Source: Rosa chinensis (Eukaryota; Streptophyta; Magnoliopsida; Rosales; Rosaceae). Taken from it: 64,000 nt of DNA. Position 1 is the first letter of the stretch. Each line of letters opens with the position of its first letter. The DNA is taken from the NCBI RefSeq assembly GCF_002994745.2, contig NC_037088.1:46864911-46928910 (forward strand), given 5' to 3'. The notes below the pieces were generated by a model. That model had not been told where the DNA came from and did no database searches. It saw only the letters and a program-made list of their open reading frames with translations. Shown here piece after piece: positions 1 to 12,779 of the stretch. The position numbers and the translations under genes are program-made.

Positions 1-353
1 AGTTTTCTAAAAGCTATTTGATTCACCATGAGTTTCCATTGTTACAATCTATCAGTATAGCCTTAAACCTTGCAACCAAAGCTACAACATATACCAGGTT
101 AAGTCACTTGCGCAATCCACCATACCTGAAAATTTTAAACAGTTAGGAAATAGATGACCAAACATGTACATCAAGTTTACCACTAGCTTCTAACTAACTC
201 ATGCCATCACCAGGGTGGTGCCACTGAAATTTTGTATAATAAATCTTAACAACTGACTTAATTTCTGCAGGATTACTTTTTTGTGTTCATTTGATTTTTT
301 ACTTTCCATAATGTCAAGCTGAAGTTATACTGTCATACCTGTTATTTGATCAG

Positions 354-731
354 CATATACCAAATGAATGGGCCAAAGTGGTGTTAAGTGATGCCGAAAA
401 CGTTACAGAAGAGAAAGTAGAGGAGGTCTTAAGTGAGTTTCTAAAGGACTTCAAAGAAGATATGCTTGAAACCAAAGGTTGGCCTCCTACCCCTTCTGCC
501 TATACACTCTCAAAGGCAGCCTTGAATGCATACACCAGAATTGTGGCCAAGAAGTACCCGAAGATATGCGTCAATTGTGTTGATCCTGGATTTGTTAAAA
601 CAGATATGACCTGCAATGCCGGCATCTTATCCATCGATGAGGGTGCTACAAGTGTTGTGAGGTTGGCAATGACTCCAAATGGCAGTCCTTCAGGTCTATA
701 CTTCTATGTACAAGAAGTCTCACCCTTTTAA
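354..731 (+). CDS. Short-chain dehydrogenase/reductase, (+)-neomenthol dehydrogenase/salutaridine reductase type, last exon only
   Basis: This is the 3' terminal exon of a gene that begins left of the window. An AG acceptor at 352-353 opens an exon that reads through IPNEWAK and ends at TAA 729-731. Visible family features are the catalytic Y-x3-K (YTLSK), the following AALNAYTRI helix, and the NCVDPGFVKTDM segment that follows the active site in classical SDRs. Enzymes of this subgroup are NADPH-dependent, monomeric cytosolic reductases of terpenoid ketones, alkaloids or other carbonyls; the substrate cannot be told from this fragment. Bases 1-353 are AT-rich and read as intron. The exon is intact, with no frameshift. 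The subfamily is well supported; the substrate is unknown. Confidence 0.85.
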   Translation, partial: HIPNEWAKVVLSDAENVTEEKVEEVLSEFLKDFKEDMLETKGWPPTPSAYTLSKAALNAYTRIVAKKYPKICVNCVDPGFVKTDMTCNAGILSIDEGATSVVRLAMTPNGSPSGLYFYVQEVSPF

Positions 732-3321
732 TTAAGTAACATCAACAGACCCTTTTTCTTTTCATGAATATGATCCTAGAATAGTTTATAAGCAAACGGT
801 CTATCAGATTCTGAGTGTAACTAAGAAGGATCTCTGCTAGTGCTAATGATGCTGGAAACTTGTGCCAAACCATTATTTCAATCAGTGTGCCTCTTTTTGT
901 TTTATTTATTTTTTGGTACAAGAATCCCACGACAGCGGTATTCCTTTTTATGAGAAAATTTGGCTACGGACAAGGCGTTGCCACAGTATCCTTTGCCCGA
1001 CGAAATTTCATTGCCAGTTTCTTTTTTTTGAACAAATAAAACTTTCATTGGCTCTTACCCAATTGTACGGAGACTTTTTGTGATTAAAACTCAACACCTA
1101 ACGAGTGGTTAAGTTAAAACATTATTGATACAAGGTGGTTAAGTTAGGACAATATCGATACACTAATGAGCCACAGGGTACACTTATTGCTGTTTAACAA
1201 ATTCTCCTGCTTTTTTTCCATTTTTATACTAGCTATATATCTTTGATAATTGTCGGCCATTGCAATGTGAAGAAAATTTGTGCGAAGAAACTAGCTATTT
1301 AAAATTTGTGTGCTATAGTAAAGAAGTTTCTAGACGAAAATTGACATGCTTCAAAACTGACATTTATCTCCCAATGTTGTGACTCTTGGGATCTCAATGA
1401 ATGCATTCTAGCAGTTGGGAATGGCCTCTACTTCTCTATTTACTCAAAACTTACAAAACTATATATTGATAGATGGACTAATTGGACTCTCATTTCCCAG
1501 AAATATTCGTCGACAAATGTCTCATCGTATTTTTTTTTCCTTTTTTTCTTCTAGATCTTCACTGCTCGATGGACATCGCAGTATGGTATCTATAGGCTAA
1601 TTGAAACACCGATTCTCACCCGCTCTAGGTGGTTCGAAAAGTTTTTAAAATCAAAAGTTTACGAAATAAATTAATAATAACAAAAAATTAATTAATTGAG
1701 ATCACATTCTAGAAACTAATCCATACCAATGGATCTGTTTGGTTTAGTCATTTTCCTTTCTCAAAGTGATTTCTTATCTTCTTCTTCTTCTTCTTGTTCT
1801 TGTGGTTCTTCTTCTTTTCCTTACCTAATGACGTCTTATCTTTCAGTTGATAAAGCTGTGTGTGATAGGAACATTGTGCTCAATGATACCTACAATATGG
1901 GATCCACTTCGGTACAACATTGGACTAATACATCAATGATAGACCATCCTCATGTAATAGTAGACTAAATCATTGCCGTGTACATTTGGGACTAGGGAGA
2001 GATGATCTATCAATATAACTATTGCAATTTATCAATTGATACATGGGTACAATATTGTACTGTTTACTTTGAAAACTATATTTTCGGAAGGAAGTTGCGA
2101 GAGTGTATGTAACTTACTATAGGCCTATAGCACTAGATAATAATGAAGTGAGGTCTGCTTCTCGGAAGCTACCTTTCAATAGGTTCATACTATGTACAAA
2201 CTACAAAGAAAGGAAGTTTCCCACCCAAGACTAAACAGATAGTGCTGAAAGAGATAAAATGCTGCACGTACCATGACTGCCATCCGACAGATAGTGCTGA
2301 AAGTGATCAAATGCTGCATGCACCATGACTGATCAAATGCTGCATGCACCATGACTGCCATCTTCACTTTTCTTGTTCATTTCGAAGGGTGAGCAAGTGG
2401 GAACATTTATATTCAAATGCTAAAATGATAACTTATATTCATCACTACTATAGTATTATGAGGAAATTAAGTCATGTTAATGAAATTCAATATAAAATTA
2501 TAAATACTCATAATCGTGCACGAGCTATACTTAAAAGTTACATGAACAATCATGTCTCGTACAATTTAAGAGCTAAGAAGACTTATATTTTAACCAAACA
2601 AATAAATCCCTCTAACAAATACTAAAGCGGACAATCTTATGCACCACCAGATTACATGGCTTATGAGTGACTCCGGGCCCAAACTTGTAACTACATCATT
2701 AAAGGAATCCAAAGCAAAAATCTCTTACAAATAATACATTTTGCCGCAAAAACATGTGAATTAATAAGAGTCCTTGTTATCAGATTCCACTCCTAACGAA
2801 TAGAGGTAGGCATCAAGCGTTAACTCCTAACCCGCTTTAATAGGAAGAAGCTCAACGGCAACACAGAGGTATTACTATAGTTCTTATTCCAAATGAATCA
2901 AGATTGAAATAGATCAACTATTTAATCGCGTTATCATTGTGTTATTGTTTTCGATGGGTGAGGCATGCAGTCATGCACACCTTCATTCATGCATGTGGCT
3001 AATTAAACTAAAGAGTTGGACCGCTAGCAGTTAAATTTGGTGATGAGGAATTTTTCTACAAAATGTAGGAAGACTAGTATCCTAAGTTCAACTCTCCCAT
3101 CCTCTAATTACAGAACAAAATCGGAAAAATAAAAATAGCTTTCATAATAGATTTCCATGTCAGATTCTATAGCATATTCCCTGCTAAATAAAAACACCCT
3201 ATAATTCTTCTTCTCTTCTGCTTAGATCTGAAACCAGATCCAGTGTACCCTTTTACTAGTCTACCTTCAACTCTCAAGTTACCTCTCAAAAAAGAAGAGG
3301 GAAGAGTAATTCTCCTTCAAA
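732..3321. other. Intergenic spacer, no gene recognised
   Basis: AT-rich spacer between the SDR and the phosphomannomutase promoter. Short open frames here have no recognisable domain or plant-like codon pattern. The only structure noticed is a cluster of short direct repeats at about 2230-2360, where a unit containing gatcaaatgctgcatgcacc occurs twice in tandem and a longer unit with gacagatagtgctgaaag recurs upstream. Confidence 0.6.
2230..2362. repeat. Cluster of short tandem direct repeats
   Basis: A stretch with agatagtgctgaaag followed by aaatgctgc and accatgactgcc is partly repeated, and an inner 24-26 bp unit is repeated back to back. It is probably a local replication-slippage duplication. 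No coding role is seen. Confidence 0.55.
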
Positions 3322-3398
3322 GGACACGTGTCCATCCATCACTGGCCCTCTTCATTTGTTCAGTCCAATTGGGTTACTGCATGATCCTCTATATAAAC
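3322..3398 (+). promoter_or_regulatory. Phosphomannomutase promoter: palindromic G-box and TATA box
   Basis: GGACACGTGTCC at 3322-3333 is a perfect 12-bp palindrome around a CACGTG core, the binding site of plant bZIP/bHLH factors and ABRE-like. A CCAAT-like element lies at about 3364 and a TATA box (ctatataaac) at 3389-3398. The transcription start is expected near 3425. The sites are read directly; their use is inferred. Confidence 0.6.
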
Positions 3399-3925
3399 AA
3401 CTCTCACAAGCGATTCCAGCACTGCAAAGGATCTGCTTCACATTCTCTTTCGCATTGACCCAATTACAAGGTGAATCCCAACATCCTTTGAACTTTTAAA
3501 TCTCATTAAGTCTGAATCTTAAAGTTCAAATCTTTTTTGTTTTTCTCATTGGGTTTGATATAAAGTTGGGTTCTTTGGTTTCTTCAGTTTATGATGGTTG
3601 ATGGGTTTAAGGGTGCTCTAGTTCACGGTGTAGGCCTCAATGCAGTGTCTTTAGTAAAATCTTACTGGGTTTGGGGTTTTAATGCTTGATTCATTGGTTT
3701 TCAACATCTGGGTGGATACTTGTTTGCTGTTTTATTGCTTAGTTTTCTGGGCATTGGTTCTTCATAATTGCATAATGTTGTTTTCCAAAGTCGAATTCTA
3801 GTTTTCGATTCAAAGGGTCCATTTTGGACAAGCTGAAGCTCAGTTCTTTGATCAAAAGATCTAAACTTTAAGTTGAGCATTGTGTTGTTCTGAATTTGGT
3901 TTGCAGGAAAAGTAGCAGGCTGTAA

Positions 3926-6779
3926 ATGGCGGTTATGAAGCCTGGAGTGATTGCCTTGTTTGATGTTGATGGGACTCTCACTGCTCCCAGAAAGGTACGA
4001 TATCTCTGGTTTTAGTTTCCTCTAAGTCTCGTTTGTTTTTAAGTAGGGATCTTAAACAATAATTTACTGATTCAATATGGATGTACTCATATGTATGTAC
4101 ACGCTCCTTAAAACATCTCTAATTCATACATTTCGTTGGAATGCTAGGATGTTACTCCGCAAATGTTAGGATTCATGCGAGAACTCAGGAAGGTACATAA
4201 CTTACTCGTCTGGAAGTTTACATATATGCAGGGGCTCTTTTTTTATGAGGGGTTGGGCGGTGAGTGTCTCAGTGGATGATTATATCCTTGTTGGATTTCA
4301 GGTTGTTACAGTGGGCATTGTGGGAGGATCCAACCTTTCTAAGATAACAGAGCAGCTTGGAAAGACAGGTATATATTTCTTCATTTTTAATGTAATCAAC
4401 AACTTTAGATGTATTATAATTTAATTGTATGTAATGGAGAACTGACTTCAAACTATAGTAGCAGTCAAGTATAGATATATGGTACTTGTCCATTGTTTGA
4501 ATTCTGATCTTTGTTTTTACTGGACCTTGATGATATAGCTTTCCTCCCCATACCTAAGGATCTATGCAAAACTTATATCTCTGTGTGTTTAAGTACAATT
4601 GCAATTGTTTTGTTCTATCTATGATTAGCGTTTAGAATGTCTTACAACACAATTTTCTATAGGTTGGTACTCTTTTCCTTTTCCTCTTACTCTTAAACAT
4701 CTTATTGATATTAGATTTGAGGGCTGTTGTGGCTAAATAAATAGCTATGTTTTTACTGTTTTCAAATTCCATCGACTATATCTATTAACTGTACCTTTGT
4801 CTTTGCAGTTATGGGTGACTATGATTATGTATTTTCTGAGAATGGTCTTGTGGCTCACAAAGATGGGAAGCTCATTGGCACCCAGGTATGTCAAAACTTA
4901 GTGGTGATAATAGAACACAAATTCTCACATTCATGGTGTGTGCTGTTTAAGTGATTTTTCTTTGAAATATAAATCAACTATGTGAAAGTTGGTTGATATT
5001 CTTAAGCATCATGTGGCAAAAAAGATGTTTTAATTGTAACTCATGATCCTTTGCTAGATAAATGTATGGCTGAGAACAGAAGGAAACAAAATCTACTGAT
5101 CTGATACCCCAAATTTGAGCAATGTATGTATTGTTAACATAAAAACCTTTTCTCAGAGAAAAAAGAACAAAAAGAAAGTGGATACCCTTCTAGCAAAGTT
5201 AAATATATCCATGTTACAATCTTATTGTCTGGATTCTTTTTAGTTTCATTAAGAGAGGAAATGTGATTATCTGTGGCCAATAGAAGGTCAGGTAGCCTAT
5301 TAGATTAAGGTAATCATGTGCTGTAACCTGTAGGTTCTGTATGGTACATACTTATGTTTCATTTCTTCATTGTCCTCGTCAATTTAGTTTCTATTTGTCA
5401 GAAATTCTGCACTTTCCGAGACTGAAAAGCCTTTAGCTAGGTTTAGATGCTCATTAATGATTATTGGTTTATGGATCCACGACAGTACTGTATTCTTTTT
5501 CCATTTCCTCCATGTATTTGATAAATACCGGACTGATGGGTTTTGCGTTTTTCATTGTTTTTCATTTTTAGAGCTTGAAGTCACATCTTGGAGATGATAA
5601 GATCAAGGTAAAACATATCCTCTGTTGTATTGTACTGGTTTCTGTACTTGGAAGAGACCTAAGGAAGTCTGAAGCACTGTTTTGAAATAGATTTGTTTAC
5701 AATTGTGCAGGAATTTATCAATTTTACACTTCACTATATTGCTGACTTGGACATACCGATAAAGAGGTTAGTGGAGTGGGGAACCTTTGCTAATGCTTAA
5801 CCTGTGTATGGAAAAACTTATACTTATTTTTAATTATAACTGTAGGGGTACATTTATTGAGTTCCGAAGTGGGATGATTAATGTATCACCGATTGGGCGA
5901 AACTGTAGCCAAGAGGAAAGAGATGAATTTGAAAGATATGACAAGGTTAGATACTTATGCAACAAAATAGTTAAAATGTTATTTCATTTAATTCTTTATA
6001 AATTATCTTATTTAATAAGTCATCATATTGGTTTGCAGGTTCACAACGTACGCCCCAAAATGATTTCTATCCTTCGTGAGAAGTTTGCTCACTTTAACCT
6101 GACATTTTCCATTGGAGGACAGATAAGCTTTGATGTCAGTGATAGTTGATATTCATTTATGCTTTGATGAATCTTGGAATAAGTGCTTAGCTAATTGCTT
6201 ATTTATTTTTACTTGGCAATCCTTAGAATAGACTAGTAAGTAATAACAGGTGGTTGACATTTTCGTTGAAACTGAATTTGTATGGTTAACATTTAACAAT
6301 GCTTGCTACAGGTTTTTCCTCAAGGTTGGGACAAGACATACTGCTTGAGATACCTGGAGGAATTTCAAGAAATCCATTTCTTCGGTGACAAAACTTACGA
6401 GGTTAGTCCATACTCCATAGTTCTTATGGTCCATTCTTCTTCCACCACAGTTGCTCATTACCATTTTGACCCCTTCTCAATAAATTCCTAAGTTCCAGCC
6501 TCATGTTTTATCCTTTACATTTGAACCTTCCTTTGTTCGGGTGCTAAGAATTGCGAGTTGCATTTCTGTAGGGAGGAAATGACCATGAAATTTATGAATC
6601 TGAACGAACTGTGGGTCATACAGGTAAAGTCTACATCTCAAGTTCCGGCTACTTACAGCCGTCTCCTCATTGATTAGCAATATTTAATTAGGGCTAAGCT
6701 TGTAGTGGTCTACCCTTTTGCAGTTACCAGCCCTGAAGATACAGTCGAGCAGTGTAAAGCTCTCTTCTTCAGTCGCTGA
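3926..6779 (+). CDS. PMM: Phosphomannomutase
   Basis: Cytosolic enzyme converting mannose-6-phosphate to mannose-1-phosphate, feeding GDP-mannose, ascorbate and N-glycan synthesis. Eleven coding exons join in phase: 3926-3994, 4148-4192, 4302-4368, 4809-4885, 5572-5607, 5711-5766, 5846-5945, 6039-6134, 6312-6401, 6572-6623, 6724-6779. Together they give 247 residues, the usual plant PMM length. The HAD-type nucleophile motif DVDGT is at residues 13-17, followed by [11 protein letters not shown], the cap segment [18 protein letters not shown] and [22 protein letters not shown], all characteristic of eukaryotic PMM. The start is the first ATG after a 5'-UTR intron (about 3471-3906; GT at 3471, AG at 3905-3906). 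No defects are seen. Confidence 0.96.
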
Positions 6780-7347
6780 TATGAAACCAGTCTTTCAGTT
6801 TTCAATCATATGCCATTTTTTAAAACAAGAAGCAAAAGTTGTATGTCATTTGTAATTCTATATTTTATGAGAGTAAATGTTGAGCAGAAGTCGGAAATGT
6901 GTAATATTTATAGACACAAATATGTTGGTTGAGACATGCCTTTCTGCATTGTATTTTTTGTACCATTTGTTTCGATGTATCAATCTAAAAAGATATTTTC
7001 TTTGCACCAACATTGCTTCTGCTAAGGCTTGTTGCCCAATGCCCTGTGTGGATTTGTTCTCGCCTCCAACAAGTCATTTGAGCGATTTGGAATTTTTTGA
7101 CAAAAATGAGGTCATGAGTCGATCAGCTCTATCCACTGACAATTAGGTAAACTAAAGGTCAGCTCTATACTAACCCAAAACAAAAGCACCCTTAAACTAT
7201 AAGGATGAGCTCAATCAATCAAACACCATGTATACAACATGGTAATTATTCGCGTGATTGAAAGTCGGATGTGTCATGTGACATCTGGAGCCATACCAGA
7301 CACCGGGTTTGTTCTATTGATGGACCAGCTTTAGATACATATTAAAA

Positions 7348-7385
<38 letters not shown>

Positions 7386-7501
7386 ATAAAAAATATAAAA
7401 AAAGCAAAGTGCCACGAAGTCTTGAACTCAAGAAGTACAAAAGCATAAGAAGAGTGGAGTAAACGAAAGGAAGCAGGGAAGCAGTTGAAACTTTGAGACA
7501 C
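6780..7501. other. PMM 3' UTR and taspase promoter region with (TA)n microsatellite
   Basis: This stretch holds the PMM 3' UTR and then the upstream region of the next gene. An AT-rich (TA)n tract lies at about 7350-7383. No separate gene is recognised. Confidence 0.6.
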
Positions 7502-10500
7502 ATGGCTGCTGCCGCTAAACAAGTACAACAGCAACTACTAGAAGATGAAAACGACAGATTCTTCGTCGCCGTTCATGTCGGCGCTGGATACCACGCGCCT
7601 TCCAACGAGAAGGCCCTCAGGTCCGCCATGAAACGCGCTTGCCTCGCCGCCGCTTCCATTCTCCGCCAGGTCTCTCTTGATCAATTCCCATTTTAGAATT
7701 TGAGTAATGGGAAGCTTTTGTCTATAACTGATGTTTGGTCTTGTTTTGCTTCAGGGCTCTGGTAGGTGCATAGATGCTGTCACTGCAGCTATTCAAGTGT
7801 TGGAGGTATGTTTATATCAAGTGTGATATGTATGCAACTAGTCAATGTGGGATCCAATAGCCTCGCTTTTTTTCTTATGCAAGAATTACCATTGTGGTTT
7901 GGCTTTAACTTTGGTGCTAATGAATGTGTATTCTGGGAGTTGTATAGATTTTTCGGATAAAAGTTAGGCCAGATCATATAAGAGGAAGGTTACAGTGTCT
8001 AAGAAAGATCAGATATTTTGCCTCGTGATTTCAGTTTGTCGATGGAATTGTGGAGGGTTTGTTGGTAGAAGTGTCTTCTCTTTATGTGAGAGCAATATAT
8101 GGTGTCTAGCGTATCTTGTAGTGTTTGTTTTGAGTCTGTTTTGAATGAAATTGCTTTCCTTTAGGATGATCCAATCACGAACGCAGGCCGGGGGTCTAAT
8201 TTGACTGAAGATGGTCGTGTAGAATGTGATGCCAGTATTATGGACGGGAATTCTGGAGTATTTGGAGCTGTTGGAGCATTGCCAGGTTTTCTCCTGACTG
8301 AAGATTACGTAATTTAGTAATGATGCCATGATATAGTTTCTCTAGAAATTGCTGGTTATCTGATTCTGATTACGTATTAGGACTTCCTTGATTGATTCAT
8401 ACTATGCAGTTTCCCATGTGTTTACTGAAAATTTCTTGCATATGATGTAGACCAGGTGTCAAAAACCCCATCAAGGTTGCTGCTTTACTGGCCAAGGAGC
8501 AAATGATGGGATCCTCCCAGTTGGGCCGAATACCTCCCATGTAATAATCAGTCTCTCCTACTCAGAAATTATAGTGTTCTTATTCTAATTTTTTTAACAA
8601 TATCTTCTTAATCTAATTATATCCCTACTTCAATAGTATTTTCTTTCTATTATTTTATCGCTTACATATGTGTAGTTTTTAGTAGATTCTTTGCCCATTC
8701 CTTTTTGTTTCTTTTTCATTTTCCGTCGTGTTCTTTTGCTTAATTTACTGATGAAGCACGCTCTTTGATTTGTAGCTTCCTCGTTGGTGAAGGTGCCCGC
8801 ATATGGGCGAAGTCCAAGGGCATTGCTTTGTCGGAAAGCACATCAGCTGCTGATGAGGTCATTTCTTGTACTTTGTCTAATATAATTTTTAACCAATTAT
8901 TCAAAAATCACTAATCTTTGTTTAATTGAATGTGCGATTTACAATTTTAAGGCTCTGATTTCAGCCATGAAGTTCTTTCTTAGAATCTATTGATTAACTT
9001 GTGTGTTCCAAAACAGTGGCTGGTAACGGAAAGGGCAAAAACACATTGGAAAAAGTACAAAGCAATGGTAGATGATGCAAAAGCAAAGACAGAAACTTCT
9101 GCTGGTGGACTTCCTTGTAGTCCTCAAGAGGCTGCTGGAATTCCAGGTACCTCATCACTTTTTTATGTCAAAAGCACCAGTACTTTCTTTTTCAAAGCTG
9201 ATATTATTTACAGCTCATCTTCCCCCGTTTACATATCATTTCTTGGTGATGACACTGATCAATTAGTTCAATTTTCGCTATCCTATATCGTTATCATCGT
9301 TACTGTTGTTGCTTTGCTATGCCATAATATGTAAGGGATATTTTACACCAGGGTTCCAAAAGAAACTTCTGAACCATTGATTTACAAATTGAAAATAAAG
9401 GACCATGACATACTTTGATTCCACTTCATATCATAATATGTTCTATATTCCTTTTCCTCTTGCCTTGCCCTATTAACAGTCTGATGTGCTGTTAGTTTAG
9501 CAGCAAAGTTTTGGACCCAGGTTATTTTCTCCACTAAAGATATATTGGTAATTTGTTCCTGTTATAAGTATGCGAGTTTTAAATTTTATACTCTCTGATC
9601 ATGCATTTTTCTCAACCCTCTTGCTCATTCTTATTTGCCGTTTGTCTGACCATATAATATATTCAGCAAGTATATTTTTCTCTGAGTGTTATTGCATTTG
9701 TGTTTCAGAATTAGAAGCTCAACCATGTGATTTTTTGAATAAAAATGGGGCAGAGGAGGATTGCATCATGGACACTGTAGGAGTTATTTGTGTAGATGCT
9801 GACGGACAAATTGCATCTGGTGCCTCAAGTGGAGGCATTGCATTAAAGGTGACTTATAGTAATAAAGTTTTGCCCTTCTCTGTTTGTAGTGACTGATAAT
9901 CTAACCATCTGCTTGTATGTGGGAAAATTACAGGTTGGTGGGCGTGTAGGGTTAGCAGCAATGCATGGTTCAGGCTGTTGGGTATCCTCCAAAGGTCTTT
10001 TTGGGGCTCCATGTATAGTCGGTTGTTGTGTAAGTGGTGCTGGAGAATATCTGATGAAAGGGTTTGCAGCTCGAGAGTGCTGTGTCTCTTTATCACTGTA
10101 TGTTTGACCTATATATCATTTTCAATACATGAAAAATGTAGATAGAGTAACACACACACTCACCAAAAAGACTTCAGTTCCTGGCACTTCCTGCTTTAAT
10201 GCATATTGAAGTCCCCAAAGTTGAATTGATCATGATTCTTTATGTTGGAAATTTGGTATTGTAGAACATTAGTTTCTTTTACCAATTGCTTAGTTCATAC
10301 GCCATGCCTATTCTTGTCTGCATAAAGCTCAGTACGTGAACCTGACAGTCATATTCTTTGCTTAGTTCACAGGCAGGTCCTGCCTCTGCTTGCATGAAAG
10401 TTTTACGCTCCTTTGTTCAAGAGAGTAATCAAAATTGTACTGATAGAAGTGCCGGATTTCTAGCTGTGCAAGCTGATGCTCCTGTGATGGTGAGTTCCAA

Positions 10501-11403
10501 GCTTGAACCTTTTTTTCTTTGTGCTGGTTTATGTGGAAAAGATTTATGTTTATCAGTTTCTTTAGGTTTCAGGAAGTTCTCCAAAGTTAAAAGCTATTGA
10601 GATTGCAGCTGCTTACTCTTCCTTATCCTTTGGGATAGGATTTTTTGGAAGCTCTATGGAGCGACCCAAGGTATATCATTCTGTTTGATCTCATCAGTTC
10701 TCTTTCTCTTGGTCTAGTTTTATACTCGAAAGCTCTCATTGTCTGATTATTCTTGTGTTGTTCTTTCACAACAATCTCATCCTTACAGGAGAGCAGTCAT
10801 TGCCTATATCCGGTGCAAAAATGAATTGTAGGAAATGTACTAAAATGGCAACTGAGATAGAGACACCAATAGCATCAATAATTGATTTCCTAAACCTTTT
10901 ATATACAGAAAAGTTGTATTGAGATTATAAAAACCTTCCATAATAGCAAAAATGGACTAAAATATGCCCTGGATTTACTGACGTGACCTGACATGATGTG
11001 CCCATTTCATGAGATGTGCAAATGTAGCTAAAGTCTAAAATTAGGAGCTTGACTGCAGAACCTCTAGAATTGAACAGATGCTTTCTTCCATAACACCAAT
11101 CCTTTCTGTAGAATGGTATTATCTATTATTATTGTTTTAAATAAATGAATGTGTTTGCTAGCAAACTAGTGATGGTAAGTGTGAGAATATATTGTTAATG
11201 GCAACTTGAAAACTAAATGCTTCATCCTTTGCCTAAATCAAGATTTTTTATTTCTAATATGAATTTTGAATCCCTTGTGAGATAACTATAAAACTTTTCG
11301 CATCTTTCAGGTTTCAATTCTCAGGAGTACAAAATTGCAAACCAAAACTGGAGTAGACCATTTTGAAGCACGAATTGATCTTTCTCCTAAAAGGAAGCTA
11401 TGA
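7502..11403 (+). CDS. Putative threonine aspartase (taspase 1-like), Ntn-hydrolase of the asparaginase 2 family
   Basis: Eleven exons join in phase to 420 residues: 7502-7669, 7755-7805, 8165-8285, 8456-8540, 8776-8857, 9017-9146, 9709-9848, 9934-10097, 10366-10489, 10566-10670, 11311-11403. The N-terminal half has [10 protein letters not shown] and [21 protein letters not shown], as in plant-type asparaginases. The self-processing site is D234-T235 ([13 protein letters not shown]), so Thr235 should become the N-terminal nucleophile of the beta subunit, matching human taspase 1. SSGGIALK and the glycine-rich SGAGEY region follow. Animal taspase cleaves MLL and TFIIA; the plant substrates are not evident here. 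The start is the ATG at 7502, which is followed directly by the conserved region. The gene looks intact. Confidence 0.92.
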
Positions 11404-12779
11404 CTGCAACCCTGGCGTAACTATTTGGATTCTGGCAACCATGTTTGGAGGTGTTAGGTCATCTGTCTCCAGTTGATGAGTAGTTGTTTCCCAAAGTACA
11501 TGATCAAGTCCGTCCTGATCAATTCTGAAAGAATTGGAAGAGGCTCAAGGGAAACTTATATTACTGTATGTTCTCCAGTTAATCACTAGTTGTTTTCCAA
11601 AGTGTGTGATCATATCAACTCATGCCTTGTTTATTATCGGTGAATTTTGGCCCCTTTGTCTCTTTCTTATATTAAAAACTCAAGTTGTTTAATTTGGAAT
11701 TTGATAATGAAGATCTCTGTATGTTGGTTTCTGCATGCTTTTGTTTAGTGACTAATGGGTAGGATGACCCGACCACCAATGGCAGTCTTTAACTAAATCA
11801 CTGATAGAGAAACATCGCAGGCATACGCATTCGATTCTGAAGAATTGGCAGCTATATTCCATAGTCAATACGCCCCTAATTCAGGGATCATGCGTGCGCT
11901 GTGTGACTATGGTTTGATGATCATTGAAAAGGTCAATGCTTTTAGGTCAAGAGCTAAAAGGTCAACGAACAATTACCTACTTAACATGTTCTAGTTGGAG
12001 TTCTAATGGAGGGCGAATAAGCCTGCAAGTGGAGAGATTCTTAAACATTGGCTGAACAAATCAAAGATTGTTTAAGTACAAGCATAAATTAACAGAGAGA
12101 GGGAGAGAATAATTGTATAGAAAGAATGGAGATTCAAGTATCTTATTCATCTCCCAAAGGGGTGTGTATTTATAGGAGTACATTTGTAGTGTGAATGCTC
12201 CAAGAGAAAACCAATTTGATAACATTCTTCTCTTGGTTGATTGAGGGCTGCAGCTCCACATGGTGGCTGTAATGATCACAATTGCCATGCTTGTTGCCCT
12301 TTGGCATCAAGTATGTCACACAAGTCTCTATACCTATATTATACACTCAAGTACCTATTACATGATATAGACATTTATACTCTGACTCATGTATACTACA
12401 ACATGATTCATATATACTACAACAAAGATGACATGGCATTTGAAATTTTGAATACATTAATTATTGTTGCTTCCTTTGTAGGCAACATTGTAGAAAAATA
12501 TACAAGGACTTGCTATCAGAACTAAACGTTAGCAGCAAGTAGAGATATAGTATAGGTTGGCTGAGCAAGTAAAAGACATGCTAAAATGTCTCGAGTCTGC
12601 AAAAGTCTACTCTCTATCTACCTCTTTCTGGTGATCTGCTCCTAAAGCATCTAACTATTCAGCTATTCTTGGATTTTTTTTATTTTTTTTTGGTTTGGTT
12701 TCTGCGGTTTCTGCTTTCCTTGATATAGTTCCTCACTTGCCTGTTCTTGAGACCTTGTTTTCCTTTTTTGTGGTTTTCA
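11404..12779. other. Spacer between taspase and NLR genes
   Basis: Contains the taspase 3' UTR and the NLR upstream region. Short frames show no domain. No repeat or RNA gene is recognised. Confidence 0.55.

Noticed and set aside
5787..6149. 120-codon open frame read as a single gene
   Set aside because: It is a read-through of phosphomannomutase exons 7 and 8 and the intron between them.
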